A stretch of 64,000 bases of DNA. Source: Bidens hawaiensis (Eukaryota > Streptophyta > Magnoliopsida > Asterales > Asteraceae). The notes under the pieces were generated by a model. That model made no database searches. It was not told the origin of the DNA and saw only the letters and a program-made list of their open reading frames with translations. The DNA is taken from assembly GCA_021521415.1 (NCBI GenBank), contig JAIQDT010007660.1, positions 62,001 through 126,000 on the forward strand, in the 5' to 3' direction. The translations under genes were made by a program, and so were the position numbers. Numbering within the stretch: position 1 is the first letter of the stretch; each line of letters opens with the position of its first letter. Positions 11,096 to 21,643 of the stretch are shown piece by piece.

Positions 11096-12038
11096 ATCAA
11101 TTTTATTTTTAACAATCTCAAAGCATTATATATTCATTTTTATTCACAAGTTGAAGTTTTTTGACATGGCATTCAGTAATTGTAGCATATACCAAAAAAT
11201 CTTCACGGTGTGTGAGGATGGTGGTTGCCCTTCTACTTTGCCAAATCATTTCAGGATATTTATATTGCCGTTGTCAAAATTCTCTTTGAAGCATGCTCTG
11301 CATTTTGTTAATGAAATTTAGGTAATTCTTTCTCTTTGGAGGTGATTGTTACATTCTATGGAATTTATATAAAAGAATAATCTCACTTTAAATATCTTCT
11401 TCTTGTTACATTATTAATTAGTTTTAGAATATTGCCACAATAAGAACATGCATAAATAGTGTTCTGTTTAATTAAAATAGTCAATGGTGGTAGCTTTGTG
11501 TCTTGCAGTGTTGCATTCATGACAGATTATGTTGTTTCTTTTTATTCAAAAGAATATTCTTTGTTTAACTACATTGATATTTTGCTGTAACATAGCTTGA
11601 TTCCTTTCAATAGCTAATTGCATTGGTTTCTCACCACTCCAAGATTCACTTTGAAGTTTGATATACTGTCCATTACTTCATTATCATTCATAGGAGTTAT
11701 GTGTACAGTCGTATTAGCAGATTAAGTTGAGCAAAGGCTAACCATCCTCATATATCTGATAATCTCTTAACTGCTTAGTGCATGTATTGAGTATATGCAC
11801 ATTTCCGACGGTATTCATATTTGTACAAGTTCAATGAACCTAAAGCTACAAGTGCGGTAAACAAAATTGTTAATCCTTAATATGCAGCCCCAAAATTAAA
11901 AATCTAGGGCTTATACCGAGTTAAAGCTTCAGATCACTTCCTTTCGAATCTTTTATCCAACAGAAACTCCAACCCATTCTACGTTGTGTACCTTTCATTT
12001 GTCTCTAGAAATCATCAAGAGTTAGCTGTTGTTTTGCT
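11096..12038 (+). other. 5' flank of F-box copy 1
   Basis: No ORF of note. The last ~250 bp (from about 11780) match the 5' flank of copy 2 (from about 52860), for example GCACATTTCCGACGGTATTC against GCGCATATCCGATGGCATCC and the following AAGTTCAATGAACCTA-type stretch. The promoter/5' UTR is therefore probably retained; no TATA box can be singled out with confidence. Confidence 0.5.
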
Positions 12039-12716
12039 ATGGAAATTATGAATGATGATGATCAAATTAGCCAATTGCCAGACGGTGTTGTTCATCACAT
12101 ATTCTCATTTTTAGATACTAGATCTATTGTTCAAAGCGGCCGCCTATCAAGTAGGTGGAGAAATATATGGAAATTCCGCCCCTGTTTGAACTTTGATATC
12201 AGTCGATCTTCCTATCCTGCAAACGGCTCCCAATTTTCCAAATATGTTTGCTGTTTTCTATCTAAGCGTGACGACGTTCCAGAACTTTCCATCGTTAGAT
12301 TTCGATCAAATTCCATCAGTCTTCCGCTTCTCCAAAAGATCATTATGTATGCAATGTCGCATAGTACCCGGAAATTAATGATTGAATACTCGGGTGAGAA
12401 GCGAACAAGACGTGGTGGAATTGACTCCACTTTGTTTAGATCTCAACATCTCAAGCATCTCTTTTTGAGAATTGACTTCGGGCTCAAAGTAAGTCCACCT
12501 CTGAATTGGGATCTTCCAGCTCTAACCACTTTGGGTATCAACCGTGTTACATTCAAATTGGATGATGCTAGTGAATTAAAGTCTATTGATTTATTTTCCC
12601 AATTTCCAAATCTAAAAACTCTTATCTTGGATAATTGTATTATATCTGCTAATATTGATACTTTTATCATCAACTCAAGTGTGCTAGATATAGGTGATCA
12701 AATCGGGTTGGTCAAA

Positions 12717-13012
12717 GGAACCGGAACCGGTTCAGAACCGGTTCCATTAGTCAACATCACTGTTTAAACCGGTTCCATGGTCGAACCGGTTAGGGAACCG
12801 AACCGGTTCCCCAACCCTCGGACCCGGAACCGGTGGAACCGGTTCTGACCGGTTCCTAAACCGGTTCTTACACTGTAACCGGTTCCATGGTCGAACCGGT
12901 TAGGGAACCGAACCGGTTCCCCAACCCTCGGACCCGGAACCGGTGGAACCGGTTCTGACCGGTTCCTAAACCGGTTCTTACACTGTAACCGGTTCCAACC
13001 GGTTACAGTGTA
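12717..13012 (+). repeat. Left subterminal CCGGTT array of the hAT element
   Basis: About 20 CCGG cores, mostly as GGAACCGGTT or AACCGGTTCC. A unit of 110 bp is tandemly duplicated (12769-12878 and 12879-12988). Ac/Ds-type transposases bind short subterminal repeats, so these are candidate transposase-binding sites; that role is an inference. An open frame running through the array on the minus strand is a composition artefact. Confidence 0.85.
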
Positions 13013-13516
13013 AAATATTATTTTTTTTTTCGTTTTTCGTTTCCGCTGCTTGTGTAGGTGATGATTTGTGTTCTTCTGATTTCTGAAGAGGCTCATGCTA
13101 CTTTTGTTGTTCACCCACAGAGCAATGGTAAACAACATATTGAACTTAATGCTATGAGTGTCAGCGTGTTTGAATTGATTAGTCTGTATCGTGTATCGTG
13201 TAATGGTGAACTTAAATCTGTATCGTGTTACATTTGTTGAGTTTGCTATGTATTATAGTTTTTTGGCTTACGCAAGTCAAATGCTGAATTATAATCAAGA
13301 GCGGTGTTATACGATTCGTATTTGTATAACATGTTAAATAAAAAAAACAATTAACATAAAATTCATTTTATTTACTTTAAGAAGTTCAAAAAAAAAGGTT
13401 ACATGTTTTAAAATATTCAAAAACAAACTAACAAAACATTAAACTTATAAATATAAAGTTGTGACATATTATTTCTAGAAAAGCCTTCTTGTTCGTCGTA
13501 ATTATTGAGTGGCGAC
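13013..13516. other. hAT internal non-coding stretch, 3' of the transposase
   Basis: AT-rich, holding the 3' UTR side of the minus-strand transposase. The sequence around 13485-13500 and 13541-13558 repeats CGCCTTCTTGTTCGTCGT-like bases, a small direct repeat overlapping the end of the ORF. No other gene is seen. Confidence 0.5.
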
Positions 13517-15552
13517 TTATTCATCAGAATTACTTGTAGAAACGCCTTCTTGTTCGTCGTGCACTCGAACATCAAGTGGTGTTTCGTCTTCCAGAGTGGT
13601 TACGTGTTGAACACGATCGATTGAGTCCAAGTGATCCTTCAAGCAAATGCACATCTCCACCGACTCCGAATTCAGTCTTGTTCTTCTCACCGATATTACC
13701 CTGCCACTAAGAGAAAAAGCAGATTCCGAAGCTACCGTAGAAGCTTGGGCGGTTAGTAAATCACGGGCCATGGTGGCAAGAATCGGAAACTCGGTTTCCT
13801 TTACCTTCCACCAAGCCAAAACATCAAAAGTGCCATATTCCTCTTCGGATAAACCGGTAGAGAAATCATATGCACTATACCTTCCTAGTTCGCTTGAAGG
13901 GGTGTTACCCCTTTGTTTTTTAGCCGTTACGTTGCGAACGGTGTTCATAAGGCTAATCATGGGGTCTCGTACTCTAGTAGCACTTGAACTTGATGAAGAC
14001 CCCCCGGCGTAGGCATGTGTATGTTTGACCCATATTTATTTATATAAAAGTCATACATAAATTTAAAATTCAAGTTAAAATCATTTTGTGCCTCTGTTGA
14101 AAAGTTTGGGTCAACTTCATGCATATCTAAGGCTGAAAAAATTTCGTCTATCACACATTCAACCCCCGTAACATTTAACATTGGGTTTAAAGCGGCGGCG
14201 CAAGTAAAAATTGGTGGCAATTCAAGAAAGTATTTTTTTAATTTAAACTTCATTGGTAATATGATGTTTGAAAACATTGGACTTTTATTTTCAAATTCTT
14301 TAAGATTGTTAACGATTAAAAATAACTCCGAAAGAACCAAGGGACTTGTCGGATAATACGTTCCCGATAGTTTCGTAGTTGATGTTTTAAAAACTTCAAG
14401 AAAAGTCGATAAGTCATTGATAATTTCCCATTTCTCATTTGAAAAGGGGATTGCCAAATCATTCTCGGCAAGACTAGAATGAAACATTTGTAAAGTTTCT
14501 CTTTGTTTCAAAGCACTTTGAAACATTATGCAAGTGGAATTCCATCGATGAGGTACATCCCAATTAGCTCCCAAAGCTTTTCTTCCCGTATCTTTACAAA
14601 ATTTTCTATAATCCATTTGTCTTTTTTTACTTTTCTTAAAAACTTCATGTAGCATTACTCTAAAATCATTTATAACCGATGTAACCTCATCCGAAGCAAG
14701 TCCGTCTTGCACGATTAAATTAATGATATGTGCAACACACCTTGAGTGAAAAAATACACCATTGCAAATCGGCGTATATTTTAATTTTAATTTATCAACC
14801 GCCGATGTATTATTCGACGCGTTATCAAATGCAATTGAAAATATTTTATTTTCTAGTTTATAAGTTTTTATAACATAATCTAAAATTTCAAACAAATTAT
14901 CTCCCGTATGTGGATACTCAAAGAGTTCGAAAGCAATGGTGCGTTTCATCATTTCCCACGATGACGGGTCTACCCAATGAGCGGTGACACAAAGATAAGA
15001 TTCGGGTAGACCATGTGGAGCCGACCAAACATCACTAGTTAAGTTTATTCCCGTATTTATATTTTCAAAATATGCAATTAGTACCTCTTTGGCCTTCTTC
15101 CACAATTTTAAACAATAACGTTTAAGAGTATGACGACTTACGTGAGTGTATTGTGGTTGAAGCGTATCTCGAATCATGGCGGTTAAGCGAGGGTTGTCGA
15201 AGTGGCTAAACGGCAAAGCTTCTTGAATCACAAACTTCGCCATACGATCTTGAACTCGATCAATTTGGTATGTAAATATTCCGCCTTCACTATCCATTTG
15301 CGTTTATTGCGACTCGACGTTCTGTTTCAACGCCCTGCAATACGGTCTTTCGATGTGTTTCTTCAAATTTGAATTCGAAAGTGGGTTTAAATAAATCCCA
15401 CAAAACTTGCACCGAGCCTTCAATGAATAGTCACTCAATTCAACCAAATCCCAATTGCACCAAATCTCTTGATTACGATTATGAGGTACAATACGAACGA
15501 AACTTGGTCCGGCAGTGGAACCTTGACCAACCGATGATTGTGAGGCAGCCAT
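13517..15552 (-). pseudogene. hAT transposase (zf-BED, RNase H-like core, hAT dimerisation)
   Basis: Start at ATG 15550-15552. Residues 1-82 hold a BED-type zinc finger (CKFC ... HIERPYC) behind NQEIWCNWDLVELSDYS. An in-frame TAA (15304-15306) follows, then a 446-codon stretch (15297-13957) with the central transposase region (LTSDVWSAPHGLPESYLCVTAHW, SIAFDNASNNTSAV, HSRCVAHIINLIVQDGL, WDVPHRWNSTC). A frameshift sits near a run of six G (C on the + strand, 14000-14005). The last part (13960-13517) carries the C-terminal dimerisation domain (DVLAWWKVKETEFPILATMA, STVASESAFSLSGRVI, RTRLNSESVEMCICLKD). Overall length near 690 residues is normal for the Ac-like group. Two lesions make it inactive as read. 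One is at a homopolymer, so a sequencing error is possible there. Confidence 0.92.
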
Positions 15553-15800
15553 AACAATAAATATGAATATAGAAGAAGAGAAAACAAGAGATTAGAGAAC
15601 TCAGAACGTTGTAATAGCGTTTTTTTGTATTTTTTTGCGTTCGGGTTTGCGTTTTGAGTGTTGTGATGAACCCATTACACCAAATATCTATTTATACTAG
15701 TAGTGGGGTGTTTGGGGAGCCAAAAAACGGCCATTTTTGACCCCAATGGTCAAAAAACGGCCATAAAACCGTTTCCCAACGGCTAGAACTACTCCAACGG
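15553..15800 (-). other. Presumed promoter/5' region of the hAT transposase
   Basis: The 250 bp upstream of the transposase ATG include a minus-strand TATA-like stretch (CTAGTATAAATAGATA, about 15689-15704). No ORF is seen. Confidence 0.4.
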
Positions 15801-15805
15801 CTAGA

Positions 15806-15995
15806 ACCGGTTCCGGTCGAACCGGTTCCAGAACCGGTTCCGGTTCGGTTCCGGTTCCTACCAGGTCCACCTCCAAAAATGTCAAACCGGTCCCGGATCG
15901 TCGGGTTGAAACGGAACCGAACCGGTTCCTACGAAAAACGGGTAGGAACCGGTTCGGTTCCGGTTCGGTTCCACCGAACCGGTTCCAGGAACCGG
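15806..15995 (+). repeat. Right subterminal CCGGTT array of the hAT element
   Basis: About 13 CCGG cores in forms such as AACCGGTTCC and GGTTCGGTTCC, the counterpart of the left array but without the 110-bp duplication. Confidence 0.8.
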
Positions 15996-16831
15996 TTTTG
16001 TTGTCCACCTCTAGTGCTAGAGAGTCTGTCATTAATAAATCTTCCTAATTCATGTGAGTTTGTGGTCTCAGCACCAAATCTCTCATCTTTCACCTATATT
16101 GGCATGGCTCAGTTCTCATTATCTGTCAAAGATCTTCTTTCATTAAAGACAGTAAATTTTCAGATAATCTATCATAGATCTCTTAAGAAGCAACCAAGGG
16201 TTATTAAGATGATTATCAAAGCTTTCAGGCAACTGTATAAGGCAGAGTCTCTTACTTTAAACTCAGACACCTTGAGGGTTCTTTCTGAGTTCTCAGAATT
16301 ACAATGTTGCCCTTTTACGACTCTGCAAAATTTGACTATTGTTGCACGCCGGCTACGTCTTTCCCCAGCTGAGTTAGCTGTTGTCAACAATTATTTCAGT
16401 CGCAGCTCTCCAGGTTTAAAGCTTTATGTTAAACTCAACTAATACCATCATGGATGAAGAAATCATTTGTGTTCTAGTTATTGATCATTTACCTGCAGCT
16501 TGAAGAAAACATCGTCTGGTATGCTCAGTATAAATTCTTTTATTGTTGCTAAATATTGGATGAACTGTTATTAAACTTACAACTGCTGTTGTCTGTCTAT
16601 TATGAGTAAGCATGCTGTATTATTTGCTATGATCTTGGATTTTAAAATAATCACTATGTTTGTTTCATAGTTGAAATAATCACTCTGTTTTTTGGTCTAA
16701 ATTTTCTCACTTACATATTTCAGAAAAGATACAGCATATACGTAACTGAATGTTTGGTATAGTGAAAGTTGTCATGACTGTTTTCTCTCCTCTCTATTAA
16801 AATATTTTGATATGAATCCATCACACAAAAG

Positions 16832-17139
16832 TGTTGGGTCAAAGTCAAAGCTATTTATTGGACCTGGTCAAAGTTACAAGGGGTCAAAGTCGCTTAATTA
16901 GGGGAGTCGCGGGCTGAATTAGAGGAGCCAAAGTCAACAGGCGTATTTAGTGGAGAAACTCCTTATGACCATTTTAGTATAAATAAAGCTAGGTCTCTTT
17001 CTACTTCAAATGTCTTAAGTTATTATCTAAAATATATCGAGTTCAATTAATTGTAATATGGAGACAACCCTTTTCTAATCGGGTCTTTTATCTAAGTAAT
17101 GGAATCATTTGGTTGAGTTCAGATTCTAGACTCGTATCA
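16832..17139 (+). repeat. LTR-like sequence, possible solo LTR
   Basis: Starts TGTTGGGTCAAAGTCAAAG, has a TATA-like TAGTATAAATAAAGC (about 16976-16990), and ends near GACTCGTATCA. It is absent from the corresponding place beside F-box copy 2. I could not find a target duplication, so the right end and the class are uncertain. Confidence 0.35.
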
Positions 17140-17575
17140 TATTTATATAACATTTCGGCCGGTCAGTTTTCTAGTGACATGAAGCTGATACAAAGTGACT
17201 TGTAAATTTTAGAAAAAGTATGTTATGGCCATGTTTGGCTTGCTAGGTTTGCTTGGCTTGCTAGGTCTGTTTGAGCTTTTACTATTGTATTTTTCACAAT
17301 AGATTACAACACAAGAACATTATGCATATTATGAGCATGTGCATATACAAGAATATGCCAAAGAGTAGCAATTTTCCCAATATCGATGTAGGAGTATAAA
17401 CTAATAGATCAATTTCATATGTTCATATTTCGGGCTTACCCACTCTTTTATGTATTTTTTATTTTTCAGGCTACTTAATATTTTGATACCGGATATAAAG
17501 CCCTGCTGTGGACAAGAATACAATGATGTTCCCCTTCTTAAAACTTATCTTTGTTATTGTCTACACACATGTTTA

Positions 17576-17935
17576 TTTTCAGATATTTTATGTTTGTTGT
17601 TTGTGGAAGATTTTCTTGTTGGCTAGCTTATTAGTTTGCATAACTTTATTACAGCACTGTGATATGCATTTTAGCTTATATTGTTTTTGTTTTCAGAAAT
17701 GCTATATTTGCTACTTGTGGAAGATTTCCCCCTTTTTGTTTAAATGCTTTTTTTATATCTATCACCCATGAGATTTGATCCCTTACCACTCGGAAAGGTT
17801 AAGCCTTATCCAACATCTTATTACCACTAGGCCAAAGACCCTTTAGTTTGTGGGTATTTTCTACTTGGTTGTTATTGCTACAAATATTGTTTTCTTTTCA
17901 GAAATGCGATATTTGGTAATCATGGAAGATTTTTT
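17576..17935 (+). repeat. Three diverged copies of an exon-like unit
   Basis: The pattern TTTTCAGA(A)ATGCTATATTTG followed by a TTGTGGAAGATTT-like stretch occurs near 17576, 17692 and 17895; a related copy lies beside F-box copy 2 near 56537. Each begins with a splice-acceptor-like TTTTCAG. Coding potential is unclear. Confidence 0.5.
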
Positions 17936-17938
17936 TCT

Positions 17939-18367
17939 TGTAGGTCCCTAACACTGGATCTAACATAAACAAACGGATTTGTTCTTGATTAGAGATCGAG
18001 ACGGATGCAGTATAAATAGACAATCGAACAAATAATATAAAGATAATATAAAGAATAATGAACGACTCCGTAATCGGTTCTAAAAGATTGATAATATTAA
18101 ACGAATTGATCCTACCCAAGGTGAGCTCCCTTTAGGTGGTTGATTACACCTTACAAAACACACACATAAATATGACAATAAAGTTCCTATCTATAGCTAA
18201 ACAATACAAATAATCTAGAAGTTTTCTCCCCGTTGAAGCTAAACGCATGCACTGAAGCTCTCGTCTCGGACCCGGAATTCTCGTCGACATTACCAGTTTG
18301 ATTAATCAATATATAAATAACGAGTTTCGCCACATTGATATCGCAAGTCATAATTTTTGGCCTTGCA
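17939..18367 (-). repeat. 3' LTR of element C
   Basis: 429 bp. It aligns with the interrupted 5' LTR at 21644-22426 and with both LTRs of element B (for example the CTCGTCTCGGACC-like stretch and CGCAAGTCATAATTTTTGGCC). Confidence 0.85.
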
Positions 18368-19945
18368 TTCACCCCCTTGACTTATGTTATCAATTGTTTA
18401 ACCGTGTCACACATCTTCACGAATCAACCGATAAAAATCAAAGCCTTTTTGTTCAATTCACAACCTCAGGTAGACCCACCTAATTTTATTCATGAAGATG
18501 TTCTCGTTTCTTTATCCATCTCGGATCTTAAGCTATATAGGTATGAAATGTGCTCGAATATCCACAAACCTATTTCGAATTACCTAATTCAACAATCGAA
18601 TCAACAATCGAATGACAAAACTTATTATTTAATCTTCGAATCCAAATCCAATTTGTTTGAAATTCACCCCACGGATGAAACTTCCCGAACGTCTTGGAAA
18701 AAATATAAATAATAAGTTTTGAACACTCGGTCAAACTATGGATAAAACCCGATCAATTTTGACTTTCTTCAGTAATTTTGACTTTCTTCGGTTTTAGTTA
18801 ATCCAACAAACAATTATTTCTCCCCTCCCAAAATATCTTGCAACCACTTTGCCTCAGTTCGATATCTCTTATAGGTGTTTATATAAAATTATCAAATTCA
18901 AAAGAATTACCTTTGTTGAATCAGGCAAAAGAAAACCCATTAAGCAAAGAAATAAATGAGCAGCCCAACAGACACTCAACCCATCTTCTCTTATAATCAG
19001 GCCCAACACAACAAACCAGGGCCAACATAGGGTGTTCATCATCCAACAAGCCCTAGCAGACATATCATCCAACCAGCCGCTGCCCATTGTGACCCGCTGG
19101 AAACCGATCCCCGATGTTGACCGTAGATGTCGCCGGAAAATAGATAGCGTCACCGGAACCCTAGTTTGTGTCACCGAACATGCATCTCAACCTCTAAGTC
19201 ACCATATCTACCAAACCAAAGCTTGCAATATCATATCCATACCCAACCACCACCGATTAGAGCTTGCTGGAAACTCATACTGCCACTGGAAAACCGTTTA
19301 CCAAAAAAATCCGATGACATAATTACATCATACATCAACGGCCAGCGTTCACAAAGCACCCCCTGTCACCATCACTAGCCAGCCTTTGCCAGGAAATATT
19401 CCTCCAACCAGTCACCCTCTAGACACTGCCAACATCAGATTGTCCTATCAACCATCAACTCTAAGTCGTCTAATCAGCACTGCTCAAACAGAATCCCAAA
19501 ATGACGGCTTGTACAAGGATGAAACATGTTATCAGATCTGGATTCAAATGCTTGTTTCTCTCTCTCACATAACTATGTGTATAATGAACAAAAAGGAATT
19601 TCATCCCAGATCTGATGTGTATCTCAAATATTTAAATAATCACATAAACAGGATGATTACCAATTTGATGAAATAAGAACTATTTTCAGCTTTAATACGC
19701 ACCAACACATAATATAATGTTCTTTGTGTTCATCAACAAAAACTTCATAGAAACCATAAAACGAACCTTTTAAACGACTAAATCCAGATCATCGAATCCG
19801 TGACGAACTCCGAGCACCTTTATTTCCTCAAATCTTAGAAATTTATTTCCAAATTTCAAACTTTATTTCCAAAACTTCAATGAATCTTCAAAGACTTCAA
19901 GAAATTAACGACTCGGTTCGGGTATTTGCGGAATTAGAACCCGGA
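18368..19945 (-). other. Internal region of element C
   Basis: The part near 18400-18560, read on the minus strand, matches the 3' internal part of element B (CTTAAGATCCGAGATRGATAAAG...). The part near 19740-19940 matches B's 5' internal part. The middle (18870-19680) has short open frames on both strands without recognisable domains. I regard it as non-coding. Confidence 0.6.
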
Positions 19946-21589
19946 TGATGTGTGTCTACTAACCCTATAAAAATGACCCTCACAACTAAGCTTTAATACT
20001 AAAACGAAAATCCTAAAACCACACACAACCGGCAAGTGTACCGATCACAAGTAGTATAGATCTAGGAAGTCCGAGTATCGAACACGTGGACACGTAAGAC
20101 GCTAACGATTACTGACCCTAGACAAGACCTACCTTAGAATAATATTTAATTGATTTTTGATTTCTTTTAACTTAATTGAACTAACTGGACTAACTAACTG
20201 TGTTAACTTAGGATGGAGAAAAACGTCTACCTAGGTCTAAATCAAATTGTAGGCCTAACAAGCTAATGGATTGAATGACTTCAAGACACCGGTCCCTAAA
20301 GATGACACGACTAAGGATCGCTCAGGCTCTGGACTACCTCTCGGTCTCACTCAACAAGCCTAAACTACTCAAAATCGCCTAAAACGACCAAACCGGGAAA
20401 CAATTGCTAACGTGTTCTAATGAAGGATCACCTCTCGGTCTCACCAACACTCGACCCTAATGGCAATGAATACTACACAACCAAGGATAGAGGAACAATT
20501 CAACTTAAACTAAAATAGATCAACTAGTCGCTCAAAACACTTAAAGCTGACAAGAAACGAACTCGCTCTCGCGCAATCCTTATTCTAGCATGCAAAGGCA
20601 ATGAGACAACCCTAACTTCCTATCACCTCTCGGTCTCAAAGAAGGTGTCTAACCACTGTACTTAATCCAACAAATCATGCAACAAACCCCTACGGTGGTA
20701 CCTACCGTAAACAAACCCTAAACACAAAGTCTATAATCAAACAATGCACCGATTAATCAATACAAAACTAATCAATCAACACACGGGGTTTATGCAATAA
20801 ATTAACCAATATTTCCAGCCCTTAAACACAACCTATTTCATGTCTAAATCAAACTTTACAATAACAATTAAGGTCTATCAATCAAACAATCCATAAAACT
20901 CGTCAAACGCTAACAATTATCATCATTCCTAGGTAGAACTAACAAGATTAGCCGATGATCATATTTGGACAGCAGCATATACTCAATAAAAACACCATAA
21001 AACTCATACCAATCATCTTAACAATTGTCTAACAATCAATTCTAATCATAAACAATTCAATCTCTCAAGTAATTACAAAACAATTCAACAATTAAGCAAG
21101 AAACTAAAAGTGTATGAACAATGAAAAAGATGTAAGGATATGAGATGTTCCGGGGCTGCTCTCGGCTGTAAAAAACAGTGGTGAATGATCCCGGGGCTTG
21201 TCCTTGCCTTCTTCTTCCTTCCTTAGCCGTCACAACTTCCAAACCCTAGCCAAAAAAAGATTTTCTCTCTTCCTCCCTTCTGCTCCTGCTACGATCGGCT
21301 AGAACCTCTCAGGGCTGTTAGGTTTTTATTTTTTTTATATATTATGATATAAAGGTAAGACTTGGGCCTCCATGATGCATTTGGGTCGGGCTTTGAGCTT
21401 TGTCTTGAACTTGTATGCGTAAAGGCTCGTAAGCTCCTCGGAAAGTCCCGGTTTCTCTCTTTCTTTCACCCAAAACCTACATGATTATTAAACTATGTAA
21501 AACCTATATAAATCAAGTAAAAGCACATAAAATATAATATAATACGTAGATAAAATGTGCGGAAAATACGTGTGTTTTGCAACACATCA
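19946..21589. mobile_element. Solo LTR, 1.64 kb, nested in element C
   Basis: Ends TGATGTGTG and CAACACATCA (inverted TGATGTG). Flanks CCGGA (19941-19945) and CCGAA (21590-21594) are a 5-bp duplication with one change, and element B gives the uninterrupted sequence at the matching place. The phrase CACCTCTCGGTCTCA or close variants recurs several times inside (about 20336, 20430, 20626). No coding region is attached. Orientation is uncertain; a TATA-like stretch on the minus strand near 21520-21545 hints at minus. Confidence 0.75.
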
Positions 21590-21627
21590 CCGAATATCAA
21601 GAACAAAGTTGAATCAGTTGATTCGAA

Positions 21628-21643
21628 CCGCTCAGATACCATT
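21628..21643 (-). promoter_or_regulatory. Primer-binding site of element C
   Basis: In element sense AATGGTATCTGAGCGG, one base off the initiator-Met core TGGTATCAGAGC, directly next to the 5' LTR end. Confidence 0.75.

Larger units (their letters stand above)
12689..16013 (-). mobile_element. hAT transposon inside F-box copy 1
   Basis: 3,325 bp with terminal inverted repeats TATAGGTGATCAAA (left) and TAGAGGTGGACAA (right, reverse complement), bounded by perfect 8-bp duplications GTGCTAGA (12681-12688 and 16014-16021). An 8-bp duplication and TAGAGGTG-type ends are diagnostic of the hAT superfamily. It carries an almost complete transposase on the minus strand and dense CCGGTT-rich subterminal regions. 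Strand is given by the transposase. Confidence 0.96.
12039..16442 (+). pseudogene. F-box/LRR protein gene, copy 1, split by a hAT transposon
   Basis: The 5' part (12039-12688) encodes an N-terminal F-box (about residues 9-48, with LPDGVVHHIFSFLDT and LSSRWRNIWKF), then LRR-like segments ending FPNLKTLILDNC and INSSVL. The 3' part (16022-16442) encodes the matching C-terminus beginning ESLSLINLPNSCEFVVSAP. The hAT element plus one 8-bp duplication lies exactly between them. Without it the frame runs 1,071 nt to a stop (356 residues), collinear with copy 2 at roughly 60-65% identity by eye in the N-terminal half. As it stands, translation runs from the F-box part into the transposon and stops at 12765-12767, giving at most an F-box plus partial LRR. 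F-box proteins are substrate receptors of SCF ubiquitin ligases; the target is unknown. I chose ATG 12039 because the F-box follows closely, as in copy 2. Confidence 0.9.
16443..17938 (+). other. 3' flank of F-box copy 1
   Basis: No ORF. Blocks match the 3' flank of copy 2: GTGACATGAAGCTGATACAAA at about 17175 and 55462, then CAGGCTACTTAATATTTTGA...GTGGACAAGAATACA at about 17469 and 55680. The shared TTTTCAG-preceded blocks may be downstream exons or just ancestral flank. An LTR-like insertion (16832-17139) and a triplicated unit (17576-17935) are listed separately. Confidence 0.5.

Noticed and set aside
12764..13138. 124-codon minus-strand ORF with repeated EPVPPVPGPRVGEPVRF
   Set aside because: It is a read-through of the 110-bp CCGGTT tandem duplication in the hAT subterminal region, not a protein gene.
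13647..14012. 121-codon plus-strand ORF
   Set aside because: Shadow of the hAT transposase dimerisation domain on the other strand.
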